64,000 bases of DNA from Amphibalanus amphitrite. Its lineage: Eukaryota > Arthropoda > Thecostraca > Balanomorpha > Balanidae. The translations under genes and the position numbers were made by a program. The stretch is from positions 558,001-622,000 of the forward strand of contig NW_024881563.1 of the NCBI RefSeq assembly GCF_019059575.1, given 5' to 3'. Shown here piece after piece: positions 55,196-64,000 of this stretch. The first letter of the stretch is position 1. The number at the start of each line of letters is the position of its first letter. The notes beneath the pieces are model-generated. The model worked only from the letters and a program-made list of their open reading frames with translations, had not been told where the DNA came from and did not search any database.

Positions 55196-55552
55196 CTAGA
55201 TGGCGTATTTTGCGCTATAACTGTGCGTTAGGGTGTGTCATCGAGGGGGTGATTCTCGCAGAATCAAACGCCGTAAGGTTTTTCCTTGGCACATTGATCA
55301 ATAATGAATTTTCATCCATATCCGAGTCCACCAAAATTAAAATTCGTGCGGCGCCAGCCGTTCAAAGTTTTGGCGCCCGGCGTTGCAGTCTCCAATGCTG
55401 AGCGTCACCCAGCACTGCGAGTAACACCAAGTATTGTTGGAGGTAATAATGCAAAATAACTACCGCTGAAAATGATGCTTTTGAGCGCTTCTAAGGCTGA
55501 TTGTTGCAAAAAAGCATGTCCTTAGAGTGTCCAATTATTCTTTTTATTGTGC

Positions 55553-56038
55553 TCAATGAATTAAATCGAGCATGGCTTCTGAAACTAAAGAAGAAGCTGC
55601 CCGATTTTGAGAAGCGGGCGGGGTGGAGGCGGAGACGGCAAGTGACTCAGATTCGTCTTCTGAAAACACCGACTCCGTGGTATCCTCTGGGCGGTGCTTC
55701 TTCTTCTTCTTCTTCTTCTTCTTCTTCAGCATGTCATCTCGTGTGACCTGGCCCGTCTCCACCAGGAAGTCCCGGATGAGTCCAGCCTCGGTGGAAAGGA
55801 TCTCCCTCAGCGTCGGCAAAGGGCCCCACGGGCGGGTCCGTGGCCCCTGGTAGGCGGGGTAGTCGACCAACAGGTGTTTGGCCGAGTCCGGTTCGTCGCA
55901 ACGGACTTTTTCGTCAGACTCGGCCGGACCAAGTCGGAATCGGGTGTCTCCGGTGAGTGGGTAGCAGCTCACGCGGAGCTGTGCCACTGTGATCGACGCT
56001 CGGCGGCCCAGTTCTCTCTCCGTGGCCCAGAGCGCCAC
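55553..56038 (-). CDS. captured non-LTR retrotransposon C-terminus, left arm
   Basis: A frame of about 160 codons begins MALWATERELGRRASITVAQ. A Cys/His-type segment VRCDEPDSAKHLLVDYPAYQ follows, then GPLPTLREILSTEAGLIRDF, a poly-Lys run coded by the (CTT)n tract, and an acidic tail. The 'C...H-LL..P' block followed by 'GP.PTL..IL' is the style of the tail of LINE ORF2 after RT/RNase H. A 5'-truncated fragment now forms part of a TIR. Whether it is expressed is unknown. It is about 95% like the right-arm copy. Confidence 0.6.
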   Translation of the reverse strand: MALWATERELGRRASITVAQLRVSCYPLTGDTRFRLGPAESDEKVRCDEPDSAKHLLVDYPAYQGPRTRPWGPLPTLREILSTEAGLIRDFLVETGQVTRDDMLKKKKKKKKKKHRPEDTTESVFSEDESESLAVSASTPPASQNRAASSLVSEAMLDLIH

Positions 56039-56275
56039 ATCGTCCGCATTCGCAGATGTGTACCTCCAGTTCCCGAGCCGCAGTTATAGCCGGTCATACG
56101 AGCCTGCAGGGTTAGCGTCCGATGGCTGCGCTGGTCCTTCAGGAAGACAGCCTCCTCCTGAGTGACTGTGGGCGATGAGACTTGTGCACCTGCTCTGAGA
56201 GCTGCATTTGCATTTGGCGATATCCAGGAGTTGTTGAATTATGCAGTGGCGGCGCTTTGCTGGTTCCCTGTGTCG

Positions 56276-56654
56276 TGCTATAATTGTCGTATGGGCATTT
56301 CCTAATCAGCTACGTTTTTTTCGCCTCGTGAGTTATGATCCGGATAGCATAGGGCCCTGCCGAAATTGACACGGCCGCGTACAAAACATTTCGTGATAGG
56401 ACAGCCGGCACTTTTGTCCCAACAGCGACTGCTGACTAAAGCAGAGGCCTTCAGTTATGTCAGGTGGCTGAGTGCTCAAAGAAGAAATCCAACAAGTAGT
56501 GCATTTAGGGCCGTGGCGAAAAAAAGGACAAGGCAACTCTGAACTAATGAAGGAATCCCTGTTCGCGATCTATGTAAAACACACGACGAAAGTGATCAAA
56601 AGGGACTGCTATAAGCCCTACAGACAGCCCTACAGACTTCTGAACAAAACACCA
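56276..56654. other. unrecognised centre of inner inverted repeat
   Basis: Loop between 56103-56275 and 56655-56830. No family recognised. Confidence 0.4.
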
Positions 56655-56830
56655 GACACAGGAAGGAACAAAGCGCCGCCACTGCATAATTCAACAACTC
56701 CTGGATATCGCCAAATGCAAATGCAACTCTCAGAGCAGGTGCACAAGTCTCATCGCCCACTGAGTCACTCAGCAGGAGGCTGTCTTCCTGAAGGACCAAC
56801 GCAGCCATCGGACGCTAACCCAAGGCTATA

Positions 56831-58334
56831 GAACTCCAGGTAAGGACACCAGCCGTTTGACCTTGAACGCCGCCGGCCGGCCGATGACGTCATTGGAGGC
56901 AAGCCGGCTCGGCGGACACACAAGGCGAATGCATAACGGAGGGGCGTTGGAACGTTGCGGGAGCCGGGGAGATATTTTAATGTGGTTGTATACCACCATT
57001 GTTATGTTTATTGATCTACAGACTGCATTCTTTTAAACCTCGATGCACTCTAGGCCTGGATGGTTCGTACATTCGTGGAACGATCACCCCGTCCGAAGTC
57101 CGTGGTCGAAGCTGTCATAGTATTAAAGACACTAAGACGGGTGCAATAACGGCGATCCGATCCCGTCTCTGGCGAATCTAGAGGGGTCGTAAGGACCCAG
57201 GCCGAATCTGACCGTCTATTTTTAGGGAAACGGGGTGGGTGAATTGACAACCGATGACTTAAGAGATAATGAGAAGAGATCCCGTCGTCGATTGTTGTTT
57301 GACAGACAACACATGTTGTACTGGACGTATGACCATCAGAGGTAATGCCTGAACGTAGGCAAGCATAATTGTTCTGTCATACTGTTTAGGAATATAAAAT
57401 GGTAATGGAGATTATTGAGGATATGATCTCTACATTACAGGAATTCGCTAATTACTACGGCCCATAGGGGCACCGCCGGAGCTGTTGTTTTGCCATCGGT
57501 CCCAGGCAACTCCAGGGAGCTGCAGTACCCGGCGGCCAAAGCGGCCCACCTCGTCGACTCGCAGGTCCTGTGGGATTCCGTGATGCTTTAGTGCTTCACC
57601 CACAGAAGCACGGGCATAGCAGTAGGATGTGGGGCTAGGTGTCTGTCCACCTCTTCATTGAAAGAACAACGTATACAGCGCCTGGTCCCGCCGAAGCTCG
57701 GTATCGACCGTGACTTATTCACAACTGGCGGATCCAGGAAGCGGTCTTGGACACTGCGGGGGCTTACCCCAAAAAGGTTTCTCGGAATTAATTTAAAAAA
57801 CTCTGATTTCGATTCCTTGCGCACTGCTGTGCAGTGTGATTAACCAACATTTCCTCAGAAAAGTTGTGAAGTTTTCTTTGATTCTCGAAAAGCGATTTCG
57901 GGCGCTGCCAATGTGGGGGAAGACATTTGCCCCAAATGCCTTCCCCTGGATCCGCCAGTGGGTTACCCCACTCCGAGCTTGACTAAAACCATTTTCAAAC
58001 CCCTCCAGAAACCGATGGTAAGGTGAATTTAAATCCAATAACTCATCTCTGTCTGCCCGCCTAAATATGTATACAACACATGGTACGGCACCCGGCCCTG
58101 TCTGAGCTATGAGCCGATCGCGATATTTTCGGCTTTCCCCAACCCAAGCTCGATTAGGAACGTTCTCCTTCCCCACCCGATTGCTGATGTCAATTCAAAT
58201 TCAATACCTCATCTCTGTCGGCCCGACCATAACCCATTCATTGCACACCGTTCAGCGCCCCGCCCCGCCAGAAGTATCCTAGCGCGCTGAGCAGTTGCCT
58301 CCAGCCGCGTCATCGCGAGGCCCCGCGCGGCCCA
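56831..58334. other. unrecognised interior of the 4-kb element
   Basis: Apart from the hAT-like MITE at 57722-57960, no transposase motif could be identified. Minus-strand RRCIRCSFNEEVDRHL (about 57660-57700) has a C-x2-C pair but too little context to name. Confidence 0.4.
57722..57960. mobile_element. hAT-like MITE inside the 4-kb element
   Basis: It starts caactggcggatccagg and ends cctggatccgccagtg. Same terminal family as 60383-60647, including 'tttcgattccttgcg' and a 'gggg.ttacccc' stretch. Flanking 8-mers do not match, so the duplication is lost or the ends are slightly off. Confidence 0.65.
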
Positions 58335-58453
58335 TAAATTAATACATTGCGCGAATAGCCGTGTCGCCCCCCTGCGCTAACCCTGCAGGCTCGTATGACC
58401 GGCTATAACTGCGGCTCGGGAACTGGAGGTACACATCTGCGAATGCGGACGAT

Positions 58454-58948
58454 GTGGCGCTCTGGGCCACGGAGAGAGAACTGGACCGCCGAGCGTCGAT
58501 CACAGTGGCACAGCTCCGCGTGAGCTGCTCCCCACTCACCGGAGACACCCGATTCCGACTCGGTCCGGCCGAGTCTGACGAGAAAGTCCGTTGCGACGAA
58601 CCGGACTCGGCCAAACACCTGTTGGTCGACTACCCCGCCTACCAGGGGCCACGGACCCGCCCGTGGGGCCCTTTGCCGACGCTGAGGGAGATCCTTTCCA
58701 CCGAGGCTGGACTCATCCGGGACTTCCTGGTGGAGACGGGCCGGGTCACACGAGATGACATGCTGAAGAAGAAGAAGAAGAAGAAGAAGAAGAAGAAGCA
58801 CCGCCCAGAGGATGCCACGGAGTCGGTGTTTTCAGAAGACGAATCTGAGTCACTTCCCGTCTCCGCCTCCAGTTCCACCCCGCCCGCTTCTCAAAATCGG
58901 GCAGTTTTTTCTTTAGTTTCAGTAGCAATGCTCGATTTAATTCATTGA
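58454..58948 (+). CDS. captured non-LTR retrotransposon C-terminus, right arm
   Basis: Inverted counterpart of 55553-56038. MALWATERELDRRASITVAQ...VRCDEPDSAKHLL...GPLPTLREILSTEAGLIRDF then 11 Lys from (GAA)n and an acidic Ser-rich tail. Upstream frame (LGNWRYTSANADDVALW) looks like continuing LINE sequence. Having the frame open in both arms may reflect recent arm homogenisation rather than selection. Confidence 0.6.
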   Translation: MALWATERELDRRASITVAQLRVSCSPLTGDTRFRLGPAESDEKVRCDEPDSAKHLLVDYPAYQGPRTRPWGPLPTLREILSTEAGLIRDFLVETGRVTRDDMLKKKKKKKKKKKHRPEDATESVFSEDESESLPVSASSSTPPASQNRAVFSLVSVAMLDLIH

Positions 58949-60382
58949 GCACAATAAAAACAGTAATTGGACACTCTAATGACATGCTTTTTGCAACAAT
59001 CAGCCTTAGAAGCGCTCAAAAGCATCATTTTCAGCGGTAGTTATTTTGCATTATTACCTGCTGCAATACTTGATGTTACTCGCAGTGCTGGGTGACGCTC
59101 AGCATTGGAGACTGCAACGCCGGGCGCCAAAACTTTGAACGGCTGGCGCCGCACGAATTTTAATTTTTTGCAAAAACGGTTGCTATGCCGTGTGTTTGCA
59201 GGTCTCAGTGCCAAGGAATTTCTTTACGGCATTTGGTTCTGTTACTGATGACACACCCTACTGTGCGTTTTGATAGATGCGTTTGATGGGACATTAGTTT
59301 GGGTGTGGGAACTTGTGATTTTTATTTGTCTTATTTTGTCGGAGTTGGATATTTGTTTGAACGGCATGGTATGCTGGTGCTGGTTGCGGGTTGTTAGAGC
59401 CTTTCTCATGGTTTGCCTTTATCGAACTCAAACCCACCCTACCCTACCCTAACCTACCCATACCCTACCTTACTAATAACACATAGTTACCCTTCTCATA
59501 CTCGATTAAAGTAACGTACCAAATTTGAGCGCAATTGGCCCAGCCGTTCTTGAGATATCAAACTGGCCCACTGCACGTGCGCACGCGCTAGCTGAGACTC
59601 CAGATGACTTGTGCCAGCCACCTTTCTAAATTGTCCCCAACAGTGAACAAAATTTGAGCGAAATCGGCCCAGCCGTTCTTGAGATGTTAAAGCGGACCCC
59701 TCACGTGCGCACGTGCAATCGATCCACCCTACCTGTCACAAATGACCATACATCGCCGGGTTATTGCCCCCTCCACCCACTGTCCAAGTTTCAGTTTAAT
59801 CGGCCCTGTAGCTGCTGAGTTATTCCTAGTACAAAAATGTACTGTTTGCTGGTAAGCGCAAGTGTTTGGAATTCCCCTTTGCGGGCGGTGCATTGCAGCC
59901 CATGCTTTGATAGCTATTGTCAAAAGTTGTATGACCTGCCGGCCATAAGCCATTGATCGGATTTTGTCGAAAAATACCCGTAACGTTAACAAAACACGGT
60001 CGTATATTTGAGTCATTTTCACAAAAGTTTATTGACTTTTCGATAATATTTTGGGTGGATATTGGTCAGAAAAGAATGCTCTTTTCGAATATGTAGGTTT
60101 CATAGCGATTTATCAGCGTTTTCAATACGTTTTGATGTTGTAAAGGACATCGCGCTCCGCGCGAAATACATTTTTGAATTAATTTTTCATTATTAAGGAA
60201 ATGGTGCGGATCATTACTTTTTATTTGCTTTCCTATCATTACACGTACATCTCTCTGCAAAATGGTACCACACCGATTTCATTCCGTCAAGCCGTTTCCC
60301 AGTGGCATCGCTTTTCTTCCCACAATCAGTGGCGGCGGATTCGATTTTGGCGTGGGGGGCAAGATCCCAGTCGAGATGATGT

Positions 60383-60647
60383 CATAGGCGGATCCAGAAA
60401 GGCGTTTTCGACGCTGTAGGGGACATACCCCCCCCCCCCCCCAAGTGTCCAAACTCCAAAAACTCCTCGGATTTCGATTCCTTACGGACCTACTGCTGAA
60501 CAGTATAAAGCAAAAAAAAAAAATCCCGATAAAAGTGTTATTATTAGGAAACATAAGATACGTTTTGTCTATTTCGGGCAATGCAGGGGCCAGGGGGAGG
60601 GAGAGTAAACATTTGCTTTAAATGCCCGCTCCCTGGATCCGCCAGTG
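60383..60647. mobile_element. hAT MITE, 8-bp duplication with one change
   Basis: Ends cataggcggatccag and ctggatccgccagtg; flanks GATGATGT (60375-60382) and GACGATGT (60648-60655). Interior has a C14 run and 'ctcggatttcgattcctta', as in the copy at 57722. Confidence 0.8.
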
Positions 60648-60655
60648 GACGATGT

Positions 60656-61552
60656 AACGCTTTTCGTATTGCTGTATTAGAAAAAAAAACTCCAATGGGA
60701 AAAATTGTGCCATAACCCGATCGCATATCAGATGTTGAAGAACGGTGCCAAACCTTTTGAAGTAGGCGAGCGCTATTCTTCAATGAGGTAACTTGTTACC
60801 ATTTCCTCTGTTCATTTTACGTTCGATTTCAGTTTAACCTTCCTTTAAAAAGTATTTCTGAGACAGATATCAACTGAAACTAGCTCACAGCGGGAGGAGA
60901 CCGCTTAAACATTCAGAGACAGTCGGTCGCATCTAAACCTATTGGGACAGCGATCCGCCAGAAACCCTTCCCAAGGCAGTAGTTCGCCAACTAAGCTCAC
61001 CGAGACGGGCTGTCTCGATGGATTTATACAGTAAGCCTACAGCTAACTAAGGCCCAAACGCTCGTCAAGTTGGGAACGGAGGGCTGATGTGAGGGAGCGC
61101 GGCGGCGGGCTGGGGTGAAGGAACGGTGGACTGGAACGAGAATCCAGAAGCTCTGGGTGGGGCGTTTCTTTATTAGGGCTTTAGCGTACGCTGACTGCGG
61201 TAAGGTCCAAATTATCACACCAAATTTTGCCACGACATCTACCGGTTTAGGCACTCGAGAATCAGCGGCCAGTGGTATCTGCAAAGACGAAGCATTTCCT
61301 ACCCAGCTTCAGCCTGGTGTCAGGGCGCCTCAGGTGGCTTTAATTACAGTTGCACATGCCAAACGACCTCAGTGCAGCCATTCTGTGGCCGAAACCATTC
61401 GGAACAGACTTCAAGAAAAGTGAGACAAGGTTAGTGCTATCGTTAAGTGCCATTATAGACTTGGGCCCCGTTGGCTTGACCCACTGGAAGGTGGTAACTT
61501 TATCGGACGCTGCGGGGCATACTCATTTTTCCAAAATGCCTTAGATTTTGCT
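60656..61552. other. no supported gene
   Basis: Overlapping frames on both strands at 61024-61423 look protein-like, but I recognise no family and see no convincing splice sites. Confidence 0.4.
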
Positions 61553-61560
61553 TTCGTGTT

Positions 61561-61713
61561 CATAGGTGGCGGAACGGGGAGGGCACCGGGGCACCGTGAT
61601 CCCCTTTGATTTTGGCATTTTAACGTTAGCCCTATGGTAGTTGTATGGAAAGAATGGGACCAAAAGTCGGCAGTGCCCCCCCCCCCTTAATTGAAGGTGT
61701 TCCGCCGCTACTG
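61561..61713. mobile_element. 153-bp hAT MITE, perfect 8-bp duplication
   Basis: It starts cataggtggcggaac and ends gttccgccgctactg. TTCGTGTT flanks both sides (61553-61560 and 61714-61721). Contains a C13 tract. Diverged from the GGCGGATCC family but built alike. Confidence 0.85.
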
Positions 61714-61721
61714 TTCGTGTT

Positions 61722-62320
61722 TGATGCTCTTCATTCTATAGCCAGCCTTTAGACAGAGGGGGCCCACTAATGATCAGTGCCCTAACCCTCAAAAGTTTCC
61801 AACATTAACTTTTACTTTTTTAATAGTGAAAACTGAAATAAAGCGGATACTGAACTGTGAACATCCGGTTTTTACACTCGCCCCACACAAGCCTCCGAAT
61901 GCCCAAAGCAGATCTCAGAAGGTCACAGTAACGGGATAGCGCTGCCCCTCGAGCATGAACTTCAAAGGTAGTTAATTTTGCATATGTTGATACTGGTTGT
62001 TGAAAAAGTTTGTGTTTATTCGATTGAATTAAAATAAAGTTACCAAATTTTAACAGTTTTATTTTAAGTATGCCGTCCTTGGCTTAAAAATACACGCAAT
62101 GTTGGGGACGTCGATTGACCTTGTCATTCCCGTTTAATCGACGTCGGTACAAAACTGAAAAGTGCACAATGATTTCACATTTTTTACAGCCAAGAAAAAT
62201 TCAGCGTCTACCTTGGAGTTTTCTTAATTGAATTTCATAACAGGAAGCTATGGAAATTAATTTTCCTAACTGTTTTCCATCTCTTTGTTTGGACGTCTGT
62301 TTTTTACGTCACTCCTCTTG
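61722..62320. other. nothing recognised
   Basis: Unique AT-rich DNA to the left of the small promoter-like region at 62.3 kb. Confidence 0.4.
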
Positions 62321-62321
62321 C

Positions 62322-62349
62322 TCGATATAATATCCCTCCTATGACGTCA
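62322..62349 (+). promoter_or_regulatory. possible promoter: TATA-like box and CRE
   Basis: 'gatataatatcc' (62325-62336) and TGACGTCA (62342-62349) occur about 80-100 bp before an ATG at 62425. Both are plausible core promoter/CRE motifs, but such short motifs are frequent by chance. Confidence 0.25.
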
Positions 62350-62424
62350 ATATTTAGAGATAGCCGTTGGCTCTTCGGCTGATTTTTGTTGAAGCATATT
62401 TGTTGTTGACTGTTGTGTACGATC

Positions 62425-62478
62425 ATGGACAAGAACTTAACATCTTCAAAGTGTTGTTTTTGTGTTTGTGGTGAATAA
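62425..62478 (+). CDS. tiny Cys-rich frame, possible first exon
   Basis: MDKNLTSSKCCFCVCG then a potential donor (TGTG|gtgaat at 62471); read through, it stops after 18 codons. KCCFCVCG could be the start of a Cys-rich domain. I have no family match; it is listed only because of the promoter-like and poly-A-like neighbours. Confidence 0.2.
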   Translation: MDKNLTSSKCCFCVCGE

Positions 62479-62651
62479 TTGAAGTTTGTATTGTACTAGG
62501 GGTAAACTGGCATTACTTTGTGTCTATATATGATCATTTGAGGTGCCTTGAGGTGCTATTATTAAAAATTGACAGTGAAAATCGCTAATTTCAAGAGATT
62601 TAAGGGATCTTCAGTGGCTTAGGCTCCGCACCGATATCGACGTCTTTTGAA

Positions 62652-62992
62652 ATAGTGACGTCCTTGCGGCTTCAATCACACTCTCCGGAAAATCAATTTC
62701 AGGACACTCTGCCAACAATGCCATCACTGATATCACACAACCATCCTCAGCGCCTAGCATGAATTCTGACACAACACCATCACCCATCACTGCCGATAGC
62801 CACACTTATAGTCGCTCTCCACCATCTCCAGCAGTTGATAACCCCAGCATATCCGCTCGTTTAGCACGCTACCGTGAACTGTTCCAACAAATAAAATCAG
62901 AATTCAGGGCGCAAGGACTCGAGGTCGAGACTAGCCGCGACTATATGGACGATCCAGAGCTGGCTTACTACTTTACACGCGGGGCAAACTAA
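62652..62992 (+). CDS. unassigned reading frame, possible terminal exon
   Basis: The frame is open from about 62652 (first Met at 62759) to a stop at 62990. It begins Ser/Thr/Pro-rich and ends in a charged, helix-like segment: ARLARYRELFQQIKSEFRAQ then GLEVETSRDYMDDPELAYYF. It is followed by about 110 bp of AT-rich sequence and AATAAA at 63104. The composition shift and the poly-A signal make a real C-terminal exon plausible. No family is recognised. Confidence 0.35.
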
Positions 62993-63103
62993 TGTTCCTG
63001 CGTGCCAGCTGTGTTAAGCTGTCAATGTCTCTGCTTTTTTGTAAAGTGTCTGTAATTTAACCATGTTTGAAGTGTACGATGAATATATATATTTTCAGTA
63101 AAA

Positions 63104-63109
63104 AATAAA
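63104..63109 (+). terminator. AATAAA polyadenylation signal
   Basis: AATAAA 112 bp after the stop of the 62652-62992 frame, followed 20-30 bp later by GT-rich sequence (gcatgattgtttgttcc), the normal layout of a cleavage site. Confidence 0.35.
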
Positions 63110-63129
63110 AATTGAGTGAATGGTCTGCA

Positions 63130-64000
63130 TGATTGTTTGTTCCATTGTACATCTCCATGCGAAGAAATAACAGAAAAATGTTAAACGGTTTTGATTTTAT
63201 GCCGATTTTCCTCGATCGCTGCATGCCGTATCAATTGGCCGGTTACCCTACCACATCAAGTACTTGGATAGGCTCACCTAACAGTACGTTCATGTGTTGT
63301 AACATTCGATGGTGTTTTTTGGTCAACCAAGGTAGACATATGTTGATTGTCGAATGAGTCAGTGACTGATGAAGCACATTGTAAGCACATATTCATCAGA
63401 ATAACTAGTTTGGTCACCAGCTAAAGGGTCATTATGCTATACTACGAACATGTAAATATTGCTTGCTGCTAAAAGTACCCAACATGAACCCTCTGCACGT
63501 TTATGACCACGACCGATTCAGCGGTGTTGCTCATGTCGAACGTTCGATGCACTTCAAGTAGATGGTGATAAGTCTTCTCGGGTGCAATGGCATCACCATT
63601 ATCAGTAGTTATTAGGCATATCGGTGAGGTTTGACCAGGTGGGCATCATCGGGATTCTGAGACAATGGGTTACGCAATCGGCAGTAACGTTAACAATGTA
63701 TAATATTTTCATGAAAAATTTGCTTAACCTATAAGCAAAAAGGTAGTAGCGATAGATACAGTGGCGAAGCTGTTAAAACTTCAACTTTTTTAAGCTGCAG
63801 GTAGGGGTCCTTTTCGAGCAACTTAAATTGTGCGTTTTTCTGTAGTTCGTATTTTATTGCAAATTTCTTTCAGAACTTTTCGAAATTTTCAAAAAGGTTA
63901 TTCAGAGCATTCATTGTTCAATTCCACATCAGCTTAAGCAAAAATGACGAAAAAACATCAAACGGTTTTCATTTTACAGCGATTTTACTATACCATTACC
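63130..64000. other. nothing recognised to the window end
   Basis: AT-rich unique sequence with no supported gene or repeat. 'aacggttttgattttatgccgattttcct' (63184) and 'aacggttttcattttacagcgatttta' (63962) are similar 27-mers, a possible 780-bp-spaced duplication. Confidence 0.35.

Larger units (their letters stand above)
55230..59259. mobile_element. 4-kb long-TIR element, 10-bp duplication (Mutator-like)
   Basis: ACTGTGCGTT occurs at 55220-55229 and 59260-59269 but only once in intact Helitron copies, proving a 10-bp target duplication. The ends AGGGTGTGTCAT are inverted repeats extending about 900 bp into each arm (55230-56150 and 58335-59259). A second inverted pair lies inside (56103-56275 and 56655-56830). 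Nine-to-eleven-bp duplications with very long TIRs are typical of Mutator-like elements; no transposase was recognised, so this is inference. Each arm carries the same LINE-derived reading frame. Confidence 0.85.
55196..60325 (-). mobile_element. Helitron copy Y, split by a 4-kb element
   Basis: The 3' end CTAGATGGCG begins immediately after X2. After 34 bp the copy is interrupted by 55230-59259, then continues at 59260 through the 970-bp part and into the 562-bp part, stopping near 60325 where a hAT-like end (cagtggcggcgg) takes over. The uninterrupted sequence is known from the 27.5-kb Helitrons, so the insertion site is certain. Confidence 0.8.

Noticed and set aside
61024-61423. Overlapping plus and minus frames of about 90-100 codons
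   Set aside because: Neither has a recognisable domain or splice context, and both being open suggests chance.

Overview
The window is metazoan nuclear DNA that is mostly transposable elements. There are no operons, ribosome binding sites or compact prokaryotic genes. Instead there are GT/AG-bounded exons, LINE reverse transcriptases, a Penelope-like element, Helitrons, many short inverted-repeat DNA transposons (MITEs) and long minisatellites. An arthropod (tick-, mite- or crustacean-like) fits best because of the strawberry-notch exon and the repeat mix, but the sequence does not prove the taxon.

Host gene. The only host protein I recognise is strawberry notch (sno/SBNO), on the + strand. 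The exon at 48421-48511 carries the conserved acidic stretch followed by GVVETYADYMPAK. A second likely coding exon at 8768-8944 is Met/Gln/Leu-rich and has a phase-compatible junction, so it may be an upstream sno exon. That would make 8945-48420 one intron of about 39.5 kb, and nearly everything else described here lies in it or in the following intron. A further exon-like block (50151-50299) and a small transcription-unit-like stretch (62.3-63.1 kb) are unassigned.

Layout. 0-8.4 kb: an 8-bp-TSD MITE, a CR1/L2-like LINE split by a second LINE, and a relic inverted-repeat DNA transposon. 8.4-18.4 kb: GGGCCC minisatellites, GAGTCG repeats, two Kolobok-like MITEs with TTAA sites, a tRNA-derived SINE, a mariner relic and a foldback. 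18.7-24.5 kb: a nest of TTAA-site inverted-repeat elements (D containing A, B and C, with another element inside A). 25.2-33 kb: a hAT MITE, then a Penelope-like element with a 17-bp target duplication. That element holds a 1,532-bp Helitron which itself contains a nearly identical 1,532-bp Helitron, and a third unrelated insertion. 34-40 kb: a double foldback again centred on TTAA, and three members of the CCCGCG-ended TTAA family. 40-46.7 kb: tandem repeat units and a four-copy satellite-like array. 46.9-48.4 kb: a TIR element ending 50 bp before the sno exon. 51-52.3 kb: a GGATCCAAGATCC minisatellite. 53.6-60.3 kb: head-to-tail Helitron copies, one split by a 4-kb long-TIR element with a 10-bp target duplication that carries a LINE fragment in both arms. 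60-61.7 kb: hAT MITEs.

Most notable pattern. At several places a TTAA-targeting element sits at the exact centre of a pre-existing palindrome or at a TTAA shared by neighbouring elements. For one of these, a copy at 12.5 kb preserves the unoccupied hairpin. These elements also share a subterminal design (terminal motif repeated, then a poly-G/poly-C hairpin) and are packed with AGGTCA motifs. I found no transposase for them.
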